A stretch of DNA of 64,000 bases from an uncultured Bacteroidota bacterium (GCA_902523665.1 CABZAD010000006.1:1-64000); one strand, 5' to 3'. Positions 1 to 11,691 are shown, counted from the first letter of the stretch. The notes: a model not told the origin generated them from the sequence alone. Numbers and translations are program-made.

Positions 1-734
1 CATATCAAATTGGAAATTTACCAGTTCTAGCAAAATATATTAATCAAAAAGTTGTTTGCGATTTTAGAGTACAAGATATAGAATTAGGTGGTCAGGGTGC
101 ACCTCTAGTCCCTGTAGGTGAAAAGTATCTTTTTCCAGAATATAATACATTAATTAATCTTGGAGGATTTGCTAATATTACTAAGAAAATTAAAGATAAT
201 TTAATTGCTTATGACATATGCCCAATAAATATTGTATTTAACCATTTATCAAGAATAATGGAATTAAAATATGATGATCGAGGATATATTGCATCTATTG
301 GAAACATGAATGATGATTTGTATATTCATTTACAAAGATTAAATTATTATGGAAAAGTCCCCCCCAAATCCCTAGGTGTTGAATGGGTTAATGATCAAAT
401 TCTTCCAATTTTGAGGAACTTCAACAATTTACCAATTAAAGATTTAATGAATACATTTTCAAATCACTTTGCATTTCAAATTGCAAAAAATATTGGAGAA
501 CAAGATCAAGTATTAATCACAGGTGGGGGTGCATATAATGATTATCTTATTGATAGAATAAAAAAATTAACAAATTCAAAATTAACCATTCCAGACCCAA
601 AAATATTAGAATATAAAGAAGCTTTGATATTCTCTTTTTTAGGTCTATTAAGGGTTTTAGGAATAAACAATTGTTATTCTTCAGTTACTGGAGCAAAAAA
701 AGATCATTGTTCAGGTATAATATATAATCCTTAA
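1..734 (+). CDS. anmK: Anhydro-N-acetylmuramic acid kinase, 5' truncated by window edge
   Basis: Reading frame open from base 3 (YQIGNLPVLAKYINQKVVCDFRVQDIELGGQGAPLVPVGEKYLF...) in frame with ORF 258..734; AnmK motifs GGQGAPLVP and LINLGGFANIT. Confidence 0.9.
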   Translation, partial: YQIGNLPVLAKYINQKVVCDFRVQDIELGGQGAPLVPVGEKYLFPEYNTLINLGGFANITKKIKDNLIAYDICPINIVFNHLSRIMELKYDDRGYIASIGNMNDDLYIHLQRLNYYGKVPPKSLGVEWVNDQILPILRNFNNLPIKDLMNTFSNHFAFQIAKNIGEQDQVLITGGGAYNDYLIDRIKKLTNSKLTIPDPKILEYKEALIFSFLGLLRVLGINNCYSSVTGAKKDHCSGIIYNP

Positions 735-781
735 TATTTATTTTTTTTTAATAAATTAGTCGTTTACCTTAAATCATTTTC

Positions 782-1477
782 ATGAGAAATGCTTTTATAG
801 TCTTGAATACTTTTTTTACGTTTTCATTATGTGCGCAAAATATTACTTGGCAAAATGTAAATTTAAATGTGCCTTTTGAAAATACACAAGCTGTATTTAA
901 CCTTATTGATGGTTTCTACTCTAATATTGAAATTCCTGATGGAATAAGAGTTTCATTTTGGAGCATTGAATATAAAGGGCCAAGTGAAAAGGCTACTCAT
1001 ATTCTCAATTTAGCAGGCACTAAAGAAAGTCTTGTTGAATTTGAATCAAGAAAACTTACTTCAGAATGGGATGCATATCTATCTAAACTAAACTCTCTAA
1101 CAAATAGAGATGGATTTTCTGTTACTGCAGGAGTAACTTTAGTTAGATATAATATTGATAAATGGCAAGAGACAATTGCTCAATCCCATCAATGGAAGGT
1201 TAAAGATCCTCTGAAATTTATTAGTGCTTTTGCTAATTTAATGTCTGTATTTGGTGATTCATCCGGTTATGTATCAATCGGTCAAACTACACACGGAGTT
1301 GAGAATGGAGAGACACACTATATATATGGAACCTATCCAGATTTAATTTCTGCTCTTGATTTTGGAAATGTAGAGAATCAAGACGAATCTGAAGCAATTG
1401 TTGATTGGTTGGAAGCTACTAAAAATGAAGAATATACAAGAAGTATAACAAGAGTTATGCTTAAATCATGGGAATAA
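782..1477 (+). CDS. Secreted protein of unknown function (paralog A of a three-member family in this window)
   Basis: Signal peptide (MRNAFIVLNTFFTFSLCAQ); aligns by eye with ORF 12588..13283 (FYSNIEIPDG/FYSSIEIPDG, ATHILN, GxTHYIYxxYP). Confidence 0.8.
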   Translation: MRNAFIVLNTFFTFSLCAQNITWQNVNLNVPFENTQAVFNLIDGFYSNIEIPDGIRVSFWSIEYKGPSEKATHILNLAGTKESLVEFESRKLTSEWDAYLSKLNSLTNRDGFSVTAGVTLVRYNIDKWQETIAQSHQWKVKDPLKFISAFANLMSVFGDSSGYVSIGQTTHGVENGETHYIYGTYPDLISALDFGNVENQDESEAIVDWLEATKNEEYTRSITRVMLKSWE

Positions 1478-1488
1478 AACTTATTTAA

Positions 1489-2814
1489 ATGGAAACAATT
1501 TTATTAGGAATTTTTATTGCAGGTTATTTACTTATTACACTCGAACATAGTCTAAGGATTGATAAGCTAATCCCTGCGCTTGGAATGATGGCCTTTTTGT
1601 GGGCAATTATAGCAATTTTTAACATACCTGTTTTTGAGGTAGATACTGAATTGCGGAATTTAATACCTACTAAAGTCAAAAAAATAATGGCTTATCATCT
1701 TTCTCATACATCAGAAATACTAATATTTCTTTTGGGAGCAATGACAATAGTCGAAATAATTGATTATTACAATGGGTTTGAGAAGATTAAATCATTTATA
1801 AGAACAAAATCTAAAAAAAGATTATTATGGATATTTGCTATCCTGGCTTTTATATTATCTGCAATAATCGACAACTTGACTGCAACAATAGTATTAATTA
1901 CAATCTTACAAAAGATTATTAGAGATAAAAATTTAAGATTATGGTTTGCTGGTTTAATTGTGATTTCTGCCAATGCTGGAGGTGCTTGGTCTCCAATTGG
2001 TGATGTAACAACAACTATGCTATGGATTGCAGATAAAGTTACAGTGCCTATGTTATTATATTATGTTTTCATTCCATCGATTGTTTGTATGGTAGTTCCA
2101 GTTTATGCTGCATCATTTCTTAAGCCATTTAGAGGAAATGTTAGTAGTGTAGATAATGATGAAAGTAACATAACAAGTATAGGCACCACAATGTTGTGGT
2201 TAGGATTGGGCGGTATAATATTTGTTCCTGTATTTAAGGTTATAACCGGTCTACCTCCATATGTTGGGATGATGTTATCACTAGCTATTGTTGCGACTTT
2301 TGCCGAAATATTTAGTGGTACAAAGTTTAACATTACCACGCCAAACGATGATAGTATAAAGCATAGTAAGAGTCCCGTTCATAGTGCTCTAACAAAAATT
2401 GAATTACCAAGTATACTTTTCTTTTTAGGAATTTTAATGGCTGTAGCTGCTCTAGAATCTATTGGATATTTATTTCAGTTTGCTCAATATTTAGAGGTAG
2501 TAATACCGGATATCAGAATTGTCGCAGGTCTTTTAGGTCTTGGTTCAGCAGTTATTGATAATGTTCCATTAGTAGCTGCCTCAATAGGTATGTTCTCTCA
2601 GCCAATTGATGATTCTCTATGGCATCTAATAGCATATTCAGCTGGTACAGGTGGAAGTGTATTAGTAATTGGATCTGCAGCAGGAGTTGTTGCAATGGGA
2701 ATGGAGAAAATTGAATTTTTCTGGTATCTTAAGAAGATTGGTTGGTTAGCTTTTATTGGATTTATTTCTGGATTTATAACTTTTGTTCTTCTTGAAGCAT
2801 ATGTATTAGTATAA
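1489..2814 (+). CDS. nhaD: Na+/H+ antiporter, NhaD family
   Basis: 441 aa multi-TM protein; NhaD-like DNLTATIVLITILQKII and NAGGAWSPIGDVTTTMLW motifs. Confidence 0.88.
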   Translation: METILLGIFIAGYLLITLEHSLRIDKLIPALGMMAFLWAIIAIFNIPVFEVDTELRNLIPTKVKKIMAYHLSHTSEILIFLLGAMTIVEIIDYYNGFEKIKSFIRTKSKKRLLWIFAILAFILSAIIDNLTATIVLITILQKIIRDKNLRLWFAGLIVISANAGGAWSPIGDVTTTMLWIADKVTVPMLLYYVFIPSIVCMVVPVYAASFLKPFRGNVSSVDNDESNITSIGTTMLWLGLGGIIFVPVFKVITGLPPYVGMMLSLAIVATFAEIFSGTKFNITTPNDDSIKHSKSPVHSALTKIELPSILFFLGILMAVAALESIGYLFQFAQYLEVVIPDIRIVAGLLGLGSAVIDNVPLVAASIGMFSQPIDDSLWHLIAYSAGTGGSVLVIGSAAGVVAMGMEKIEFFWYLKKIGWLAFIGFISGFITFVLLEAYVLV

Positions 2815-2818
2815 TATA

Positions 2819-4021
2819 TTGGACTATAAGAACACAGAAAATTGGGTTTTAAGTAGATTACCTTCATATCAATCTATTGGGAAAAAAGCATATAACCCAG
2901 GACTAAATAATGTTGTAAAGTTTGTGTCTACCTTAAACTTACCCATTGATAGACTAAATCTTATACATGTTGGAGGTACAAATGGAAAAGGGAGTACATC
3001 ATCTTATATTTCATCTATTTTACAAGAGTCTGATTATCAAGTTGGAATTTTTTCCTCTCCCCATTTTTTTGATTTTAGAGAAAGAATTAAAATAAATAAT
3101 CAAAAAATAAGAAAATCTTTTATTGTTGATTTTGTAAATAAAAATAAGAGTACAATAGAAGAATTAGAATTAAGTTTTTTTGAGCTTTCGTTTTGTATTT
3201 CTTTAGCCTATTTTATTCATAATGGTGTAGATTATGCAGTAATTGAAGTTGGTTTAGGTGGGAGATTAGATGCAACAAATATTATTAATCCATTGATTTC
3301 TGTAATAACTAATATCTCACATGATCATACTGATATTCTTGGTAACACACTAGAAATGATTGCTATAGAAAAAGCAGGTATTTTTAAAAAAAAATCCTGT
3401 ATAATAATAGGAGAAAGAAATGATGCTGTTGATGAAATTTTTATTAAAAAAGCAAAAGAGGTTTCTTCAAAAATAACATTTGTCCCAGATTATAATGACC
3501 AAAAACAATACTCTACAGTAAATTATTTGAATACAAACATAAAGACTGCAATATATGCTTGTAAAGCACTTAATACAGAAAGTGTTAATAATAATTCAAT
3601 TATGGCTGGTATATCTAATATTAATAAAAATTGTCACCTAATTGGACGATGGTCTACAGTAAGTGAGAATCCTAAAGTTATATTTGATGCTGCTCATAAT
3701 CAAGCTGGGTTTAGAATTATTTCTTCTCAATTGGAAAAAGTTAGCTATAATAAACTTCATATTATTTTAAGTTTTGTTAAAGGAAAGAATATTAAAGAAC
3801 TAATAGCTGAACTACCTTCCAATTCAAAAATTTACTATACATCTCTCAATATGGAAAGAGGTATGAAGTTAAATGAGTTAATTCAAAATGTAGGAAGAAA
3901 TATTATCTTTGATAATAACACTAAAAGATTACTTGGGGTTGTAAAAAAGGATTGTACAGATAAAGATTTAATATTAATAACAGGTAGTAACTTTATTGCA
4001 AAAAATATTTATGAAAAATAA
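2819..4021 (+). CDS. folC: Bifunctional folylpolyglutamate synthase/dihydrofolate synthase
   Basis: HVGGTNGKGSTSSYISSIL P-loop, GLGGRLDATNII, NISHDHTDILG; TTG start. Confidence 0.93.
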   Translation: MDYKNTENWVLSRLPSYQSIGKKAYNPGLNNVVKFVSTLNLPIDRLNLIHVGGTNGKGSTSSYISSILQESDYQVGIFSSPHFFDFRERIKINNQKIRKSFIVDFVNKNKSTIEELELSFFELSFCISLAYFIHNGVDYAVIEVGLGGRLDATNIINPLISVITNISHDHTDILGNTLEMIAIEKAGIFKKKSCIIIGERNDAVDEIFIKKAKEVSSKITFVPDYNDQKQYSTVNYLNTNIKTAIYACKALNTESVNNNSIMAGISNINKNCHLIGRWSTVSENPKVIFDAAHNQAGFRIISSQLEKVSYNKLHIILSFVKGKNIKELIAELPSNSKIYYTSLNMERGMKLNELIQNVGRNIIFDNNTKRLLGVVKKDCTDKDLILITGSNFIAKNIYEK

Positions 4022-4715
4022 ACTACTTTTTCTTTTAATAATATTTCAATTATCAAATATAAATTCTCAGATAGTCACTGACAGACCAAGTCAGACTGAC
4101 TCTCCCTTTGTTATTGAAAAAGGCTATATTCAAATTGAAACCGGAATTACTATTGACGAAATACAATCAGATATTAACTCATTAATTAGAATTGGAATGT
4201 TTGATGGTATTGAATTAAGAATAAATAGTAATTACATAATTAATGATGAAATTTCGTTTCAAAAAAAGTCTTCTTTCGACGATTTTGAGATTGGGTCAAA
4301 GTTTAGAATTATTGAAAAAAATGAAAATAACATAAACATTAGTTTCTTAACATATATTTCAATCCCTACTTCTCCAGAGGTTTTCTCTTATAATGAATAT
4401 GGTTTTTTAAACAAACTATTATTTTCTCATAATTTGAACTCTGATACAAAAATTGGATATAATATTGGGTATGATAAATTTAACAATCATGATGATAAAT
4501 TTAAATATTCATTAATTTATGGTAAAACTCTTAGTTCCTTTTCAATATTTTTTGAATTATTCGGGAATTCATCTGCTGATATTTCTAATCTTAATTTTGA
4601 TTCTGGATTGACTTACATACATAACAATGATAAACAATTTGATTTATCAATTGGAAAAGGTTTAAATAATAATTTATTTTTTTTTAATATTGGTTTCAGT
4701 TTTAGAATATATTAA
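4011..4715 (+). CDS. Outer-membrane beta-barrel/transporter-like protein (phenol MetA-pathway-like family)
   Basis: Signal peptide then IVTDRPSQTDSPFVIEKGYIQIETG hallmark; ORF-track start at 3996 replaced by ATG at 4011. Confidence 0.7.
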   Translation: MKNKLLFLLIIFQLSNINSQIVTDRPSQTDSPFVIEKGYIQIETGITIDEIQSDINSLIRIGMFDGIELRINSNYIINDEISFQKKSSFDDFEIGSKFRIIEKNENNINISFLTYISIPTSPEVFSYNEYGFLNKLLFSHNLNSDTKIGYNIGYDKFNNHDDKFKYSLIYGKTLSSFSIFFELFGNSSADISNLNFDSGLTYIHNNDKQFDLSIGKGLNNNLFFFNIGFSFRIY

Positions 4716-4756
4716 AAACACTATATTTTAATTTTGAAATTTAATAAAGTATAGTA

Positions 4757-5596
4757 CTATATAAACAGAAATAACCTCGGTGTTTTTTTCTGATAGTCTT
4801 TATATTCTTTTAGATGTCCCCATTTTTTTTCTGCACTTTTTTCTAATAAATTTATTCCACTTACATGCACAAGGAGTAAATACGTAAATATTGGAGATAC
4901 AAGAGTGAATAGTTGATATATCCCCAAAGAAGAGTAGCTTATTACACTCACTCCAGTCCAAAGTATTATTTCACCTAAATAATTAGGATGTCTAGAGTAT
5001 TTCCATAATCCCGTTGTTATGAATTTATCCTTATTGTCTTCAATTTTTCTAAAATTTGTTTTTTGGTTATCTGAGATTATCTCTATTGTAAATCCAATAA
5101 TAAATATTATTATACCAATATAAGTAACACTTGTTAGTTCTATTCCATTTGAGATTCCAGTTAATGCACAAATCGAACATATAGATACCCACATGCCCGA
5201 AACAGTAAATGCCATGAAAAACCAACTAAATGATTTTTTAATTTCTCTAAACCTCTTATCTTCACCTGCCTTTTTTATTCTTGTAAATAAAAATATACCT
5301 AATCTTAAAGTCCATATAATTATTAGAGATGAAACAATTATATTTCCATAGTTATCAATACCATCATTTGATGATAAAAGAACGAACAAAACTATTGATA
5401 TGTAAGAAATACTCCCAGTTAAGTCATAAAATTTCTCTGTTTTAAAGACATAAGCAGGAATAAATAGTAACCAATGAATGATAAAAGACAATATTATTCC
5501 ATTCCTTACCTCTTCTATTCCTGTCAATATTCCAAGTGATACTGATATAAAAACAGCACCAAAGGATATTATATAATTTAATAGACTATTTTTCAT
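4757..5596 (-). CDS. DUF1295-family membrane protein (steroid 5-alpha-reductase-like)
   Basis: KYSRHPNYLGEIILWTG motif and multi-TM topology. Confidence 0.85.
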   Translation of the reverse strand: MKNSLLNYIISFGAVFISVSLGILTGIEEVRNGIILSFIIHWLLFIPAYVFKTEKFYDLTGSISYISIVLFVLLSSNDGIDNYGNIIVSSLIIIWTLRLGIFLFTRIKKAGEDKRFREIKKSFSWFFMAFTVSGMWVSICSICALTGISNGIELTSVTYIGIIIFIIGFTIEIISDNQKTNFRKIEDNKDKFITTGLWKYSRHPNYLGEIILWTGVSVISYSSLGIYQLFTLVSPIFTYLLLVHVSGINLLEKSAEKKWGHLKEYKDYQKKTPRLFLFI

Positions 5597-6478
5597 AGTT
5601 ATCTATTTCTTCTCTCATTTTTTTAATATCATCATACCCAACCCTACAACATCCACCTATGATATCAGGTGATAAACTTAACCATTTTTTGATCATTTTG
5701 TCTTTATATAATTTATTTCCAGTCCAAATTTTTTCTACTGGATTATAAATTTCTCCTGAGTTAGGGTAAATTATAATTTTCTTTTTTGTGTTCTTTTTTA
5801 ATACTTTACATGCCTCTTTAACATATAGCGGTGAAAAACAATTAAGACCAATAGTAGATATATTATCAAACTCAGATAATATATTACAAGCTTCTGGAAT
5901 TGAAGAACCATCCCTAAAATTAATATCATCATTACATGTCATAGAAACCCATATCTCTTTATCTAGTTTATCAAAAATCATTGAAAGTATTTTGATTTCT
6001 CTTAAACTAGGTATAGTTTCATATAAAATAATTTCATAGTCGATATCTTTAATAACATTAATGTTATTAGTATGAAAATTATATATATCTTCATCGGTAG
6101 AATCATAAATACCAATATATTCTGAAGCATTTTTTTTGTAAGATGCAAAAGGACCTAAACTACCTACAACTTTAATATCCTTTTTTGTGTTAGCTTCAAT
6201 TATGGCCTCTTTAGCTAGATCCAAAGATTTTTGAAATACTTCTTTTATTTCTTCTAAATCAATTCCTTTTTCTTTTAATATATCATAGCTAATTTGATAT
6301 GAAGAAGTTAATAAATAATCAGCACCTGAATCAATATAGCCTTTATGAATTTTTTTTTAATGAGTTCAGGATTATTAATTAAAGCATCTCCAGTCCAAAG
6401 TCTATTATTAAGATTATAACCATCTAACTCTAACGGATATGACATACTTCCATCTAAAAGTTTGATTTTATTTTCCAT
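5586..6478 (-). pseudogene. mmuM: Homocysteine S-methyltransferase family protein, frameshifted in a 9-nt homopolymer
   Basis: N-terminal part (ATG at 6478: MENKIKLLDGSMSYPLELDGYNLNNRLWTGDALINNPELIKK...) in a different frame from ORF 5586..6224 (GGCCRVGYDDIKKM zinc-binding C terminus); frame changes at T-run 6350-6358. Confidence 0.8.
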
Positions 6479-6521
6479 TTAACTAAATTAAAAAAGTATT
6501 AATAGGAAATCTAAAATAAAC

Positions 6522-6529
6522 TATATTTA
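6522..6529 (+). promoter_or_regulatory. Putative -7 element (TATATTTA) for tRNA-Val
   Basis: TAnnTTTa about 14 nt upstream of the tRNA 5' end. Confidence 0.35.
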
Positions 6530-6542
6530 CATCCTATTTTTA

Positions 6543-6617
6543 GGGCGCTTAGCTCAGTTGGTTTAGAGCACCTCGTTTACACCGAGGGGGTCGGGGGTTC
6601 GAATCCCTCAGCGCCCA
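6543..6617 (+). tRNA. tRNA-Val (anticodon TAC)
   Basis: Acceptor GGGCGCT/AGCGCCC, anticodon stem CCTCG-TTTACAC-CGAGG, T loop TTCGAAT. Confidence 0.95.
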
Positions 6618-6634
6618 CATCTTATCATTAATAT

Positions 6635-9411
6635 TTAGTTGTTGCTTTTTAATTTATTGTCTAATAATTCATAGCCTTGATTAATACCCTTCTCAATTGC
6701 TGGAACACCTCTAACCATCCACAAAGGTTCTGGATCACCTTTCAGATAATGGTCAAAAAACTGTTGCATTCTTATATTAAAGTCTTTTCTGTTTTGCAAC
6801 TTTAGTGGCCAATGACGTGCATCATTATAATTTAATAACCAAGATGGTTTACCAAGTCGTCTTAAACTGACAAAGAACTCAATACCCTGGTACCATGGAA
6901 CATGCCCATCAGCATCATTATGCATTATTAATATTGGTGTGTTTATCTTATCAATATTATATATTGGCGAATTTTCAAAGTATCTTTGTGGATATTCCCA
7001 TGGTGTTCCTCCAATTCTGCTTTGGGTTCTTTCATATTGAAACTGACGGCTTAATCCAGTATCCCATCTTATACCTCCAAACGCACTAATCATATTTACA
7101 ACTGGAGCTCCAGACTCTGCTGCTTTAAAAATATCTGTTTTAGTAACTAGATATGCTATCTGATAACCACCCCAACTGTGTCCTTGGACACCAATATTTG
7201 TCTCATCCACAAATCCTTTCTCTATTAAAGAAGTTACACCTGGTATAACACTATTAAATGCACTTTCTCCAGGATACCCAACTCTGTAATATACATCTGG
7301 ATTAAATATTAAATAGCCTCTACTAGTGTAAAAACTATAATTAATTGATGATCTTCCTGGTGATGGGGCTCTGTGAGCATGAAGACTATTTGAACTTTTT
7401 TCATAAAAGTTCACGATCATTGGGTACTTTTTATTTGAATCAAAATTTTCTGGTTTTATCAATATTCCTGTTAATTGCAAACCATTTAATGAGGTCCAAT
7501 TAACTAACTCAGCAGTTCCCCAATTATAATCTTTTTGCTGAGTGTTTACATCGCTTATTAAATTAATTGATTCAAAATTTAAATCTGAAACTCTTATGTC
7601 TGGATATTCTTTGAAAGATTGTCTGGTAAAAATTACAATTTCACTTAATCTTGCTTTTTTTGGATTTGAATATCTAAATGGGCCATCTAATAATTGGTAA
7701 CCAGATTTATTTTTGTAATTATATTTATAATATCCTGAGTTTTTTGTTATCTCATTGAAAGTAGTCATAAGAATTTTTTTGGAATCTTCAATGAATGTTT
7801 TTTCAGAATCTAATTTTACATATCTGAATATAGTTTTAGTCTCTCTTCCTTTAGTGAGTCTTCTACTTGATCCATCGTCTGGATTAAATTCCCATATATC
7901 ATAGCGATCATAAATAAGAAGCTTATTATCTTTCTCTGTCCAACCAGCAAAACCATATGATCTAGGATAATCAGGAGAATCATTAAGCTCATCATAAAAA
8001 ACTTTTCCTTTTGTTAATTCAACATACTTTGAGGTCTTAACGTTATATGTAAACCAAGTGCTATCAATTTGATTATAACCAAAAGCATATTCTCCTTTTG
8101 GGCTAAATCTTGCAGTACTTGGGTTAGATTTAATTGCTAGTTTTGTATCCCCATTATTAATATTTATTATAGCTAAATCATTCATAGAATATAATGCTGT
8201 CCATTGTGAACTTAATTGATATGGTATAGGATTGCTTATTAAAGCAAAGTCACCATTTCCTTCATCTGATAATATTGCGATTGGAAATTCTTTAGTTGCT
8301 ATTTGGATCAATCTGTTATCTTTTATGTGGTAAACCGTTTGAAATGATTTTTTTTATATCATTTTCAATTTGTTTTTCCTGAACAGTATATAATCTTGGC
8401 TCATCATAAGTCCAAACCTCAACATTTACAATTTCCTCATCTAATAATAATGTATCCTGAACAATTTCTGGAAGACCTAATCCAAAATATAATTTCCTCT
8501 CATTTTTTGAAAATTTAATATCACCATAGGGAGACACTTTGTAACCATAAGGTGAACTATCCATATCTAGAATCAACTTTGATTTTTTTTGAGACGAGTC
8601 CCACAGATAAAGTTCGTATGGTCTTTGATAGGTCTTTGTAGAATCAGCATCTTTAACAAAAGCTAGTTTATCACCAGAATTACTAAAGTTGAGTTTAAAA
8701 TATTTTGTTTTTTCATGAGATATATGAATCTGTTTACTGCTGTTTGTTTTTAAATTATTGATGTAGACACCAGGATTTATTGAGTCCTTTAGACCTGATG
8801 TGGAATATGATAATACCATGCCTTCTTTTGCAAAAGTATAGTTTGTCACAAAAGGTATTGTATCTTCCTTGTTTGTTTTAAGATTTCTTATTATTAAAGG
8901 GTATCCTTTTTTCACTATTTATAGAGTCTTTTAATTTATTATTTTGCTCTAAAGGAGTTTTATCATATGTATAAGCTAAGAAACCCGACCATTTTTCTGG
9001 AAGTTTATAAGACTTTACATTTGCAATTTTATGTAAAGAATTATTTTCTAGATTAAAAAGACCAATTGAATCTCTAGGCAATTTTTCTTTTTCAACATTT
9101 TTTCTTTTCATTTCAGTGATACTATCTTTCCAGGCCTTTATCTTAAAAACGGCAAACTTCGAATCATAGGTAAACTTTCCATCCTCAGAACGTTCATAAT
9201 CAAATATTAAATTACCTTCATTGTCCTTTATTTTAATATGCTGATCCTTTTCACCTTTTTCAATTGAATACATTATAAAGTTACCTTTAGAACTAATTTC
9301 TTGACTTACAATTTTATTCCAAATATCAAAATCAGGATGATCTAGAATTTTTTTCTGTGAAAATGTAATTAAGCTTATAAGCATAAAAGCAAAACATAAA
9401 ATATTTCTCAT
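6635..9411 (-). pseudogene. S9 family peptidase (prolyl oligopeptidase), split into three frames by two frameshifts
   Basis: ORFs 8878..9411 (signal peptide), 8316..8915 and 6635..8311 (catalytic GVQGHSWGGYQ) are collinear parts of one protein; frame shifts at T-runs 8907-8912 and 8348-8355. Confidence 0.85.
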
Positions 9412-9436
9412 AACTTTTTTTTTAAATTAATTTTTA

Positions 9437-10825
9437 TTAAAATCTACTACCTTTCCCTTTCCTGCCTTTTAAATTATCACCTAATTCAATTCTTGCTTTT
9501 TCAGCAAGTTCTTCCATTTTTTCTGCAATCTCAGGAAATTTATCATAGACATCAATTCTCTCCTGAGGATCATCCTTTATATTATATAATTCATTTTTAT
9601 CTACAGAATTCATTTCATACTTTACAGGAATTCCATCTTTACCTCCAGCTTTTCCATTAAGTGACCTGTAAGTCCTTGAGAAATGAATTTTCCAATTATT
9701 CATTCTAATTGAATGTAGTTCATTTACCCTGTAGTAGAAGTATAACTTTTCATGAGGAGTTTGATCTACTTCACCAGATAATAAAGGCCAAATATCTTTT
9801 CCATCAATTTTATTTTGTGATAATTTTGACATAGTAATATTTGCAAAAGTTGGCATCCAATCAATAGCCATTACTGGCTCATCAATTATTGATGGCTTTA
9901 ATCCATTGGGAAACTTTATAATGCTAGGAACTCTAACTCCACCTTCCCACGTAGTCCCTTTACCTTCTCTATAAATTCCGGATGAGCCTGAATGATCTCC
10001 ATAAGAGAGCCACGGTCCATTATCAGATGTAAAAACAACAATTGTGTTTTCAGTTAAACCACTCTCTTCTATTTTATCTAAAACCCTTCCCACTGAATAA
10101 TCAATTTCTTTTATAACATCAGCATATAGTCCATTTCCAGTTAAATCTTCAAAATCTTCAGATACAAAGAGTGGAACGTGAGGCTGAGGATGGGCAATAT
10201 ATAGAAAGAAAGGATTATCCCTATTTTTTTCGATAAAGTTTACACTCTCAGTTGTAATATCTTTTGTTAAGTTAGACTGATCTATTATCTCTTTTAAGGC
10301 ATTTTCATTTCTGTATAAAAGTAAATCTTGTGGATATCCCTCAGGATTTTCTGGATGCCATCTCCACATATCATTTGAATACAGTATTCCATAGAATTCA
10401 TCAAATCCATGATTTGTGGGAAAGAATTCTTTATTGCTTCCAAGATGCCATTTACCAAAAATTCCTGTTTCATAACCATTATCTTTTAACATCTCAGCTA
10501 GGGTATATTCATTATGACTTATACCTGAATCTGATGTAGGCCCAAAGGCATTATAAATCCCTATTCTATTTGGATATACACCTGTAAGTATAGCTGCTCT
10601 TGAAGCTGAACAAACTGGTTGAGCAGCATAATAAGACGTTAATTTAACTCCATCCTCAGCAAGTTTATCAATATTAATTGTATTTATTGTTTCTGATCCA
10701 TAAGATGATAGGTCACCATATCCAAGGTCGTCAGTTAAAATGAAGACAATATTCGGACTATTATTATTTTTTTCACAGGAAAAAATGACTAGTAATATTA
10801 TTAAGTATATAATTCTTTTTAACAT
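9437..10825 (-). CDS. Sulfatase (arylsulfatase-like), lipoprotein
   Basis: NIVFILTDDLGYGDLSSYG, formylglycine site CSASR in VCSASRAAILTG, GKWHLG; lipobox-like FSC. Confidence 0.92.
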   Translation of the reverse strand: MLKRIIYLIILLVIFSCEKNNNSPNIVFILTDDLGYGDLSSYGSETINTINIDKLAEDGVKLTSYYAAQPVCSASRAAILTGVYPNRIGIYNAFGPTSDSGISHNEYTLAEMLKDNGYETGIFGKWHLGSNKEFFPTNHGFDEFYGILYSNDMWRWHPENPEGYPQDLLLYRNENALKEIIDQSNLTKDITTESVNFIEKNRDNPFFLYIAHPQPHVPLFVSEDFEDLTGNGLYADVIKEIDYSVGRVLDKIEESGLTENTIVVFTSDNGPWLSYGDHSGSSGIYREGKGTTWEGGVRVPSIIKFPNGLKPSIIDEPVMAIDWMPTFANITMSKLSQNKIDGKDIWPLLSGEVDQTPHEKLYFYYRVNELHSIRMNNWKIHFSRTYRSLNGKAGGKDGIPVKYEMNSVDKNELYNIKDDPQERIDVYDKFPEIAEKMEELAEKARIELGDNLKGRKGKGSRF

Positions 10826-10942
10826 TCTAATTTTAATAACTTTAAAATTAAATTTTGCTAGGTAGTTTAATTTATGAAATAAATTTAATTAATATTTCTT
10901 GTAAGGTTAATATCTTAATAGTATGGTTTGAAAAATACAAAA

Positions 10943-11691
10943 ATGAAAGTACTTTTAACAGGATCATCAAAAGGCATTGGACACAAAATAGCAGAGGATC
11001 TTTTAGCTGAGGGACACCAACTTGCTCTTCATTACAATAAAAATAAATCTCTTTTAGAAGCATTGTTGAAAAAGGATAAAAAAGGTTCATTTTCTATTCA
11101 AGCCGACCTTTCAAATAAAGATGAAATAAAAAAAATGGTTGTGAATACAATCGATAAATTATCTTTCCTGACTGTATAATTAATAATGCAGGTATTGCTG
11201 AATCAGCAGATATCTCACTTGACATTGATAGTTGGAGTAAAATGTTTGATAAAACAATTGATGTAAATCTTAAAGCACCTACATTGATTTTTAAAGAATT
11301 TCTTAAATATAAAAGAGAGAAAAAAATCAATTCAAGATTAAGAATTATAAATATTGCATCTAGGGCTGCGTTTAGGGGAGAACAACAAGACTATATTTCA
11401 TACGCATGTTCCAAAGGGGGAATTATTTCACTAACAAAAACTATGTCAAGATCATTTGGGGAATCGGATAATATTGTAGCAATTAGTATTGCACCTGGAT
11501 TTGTAAGGACTGAAATGGCTCAAAGTTTTATTGATAAACATGGTGAGGATGTTGTAAGACAGGGGATTACTTTAGACAGGCTTACAGAACCAAAAGATAT
11601 ATCACCATTAGTATCATTAATAGTTTCAGCTAAAATGGATCATTCAACTGGCTCAACAATTGATGTAAATGGCGGAAGCTTTTTTAGATAG
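10943..11691 (+). pseudogene. Short-chain dehydrogenase/reductase, frameshifted
   Basis: TGSSKGIGHKIAEDL nucleotide-binding motif in ORF 10928..11179; (D)CIINNAGIAES...YACSKGG...DVNGGSF resumes in another frame after TTT at 11164-11166. Confidence 0.85.

Noticed and set aside
1767-2867. Three minus-strand ORFs (1767..1973, 2103..2339, 2598..2867)
   Set aside because: Antisense to nhaD/folC, no recognisable motifs or start context.
4750-4760. Palindrome ATAGTACTAT at a convergent gene end
   Set aside because: Too short and without a T-run to call a terminator or binding site.
10872-11330. Minus-strand ORFs opposite the broken SDR
   Set aside because: The plus strand encodes clear SDR motifs; these are antisense frames.
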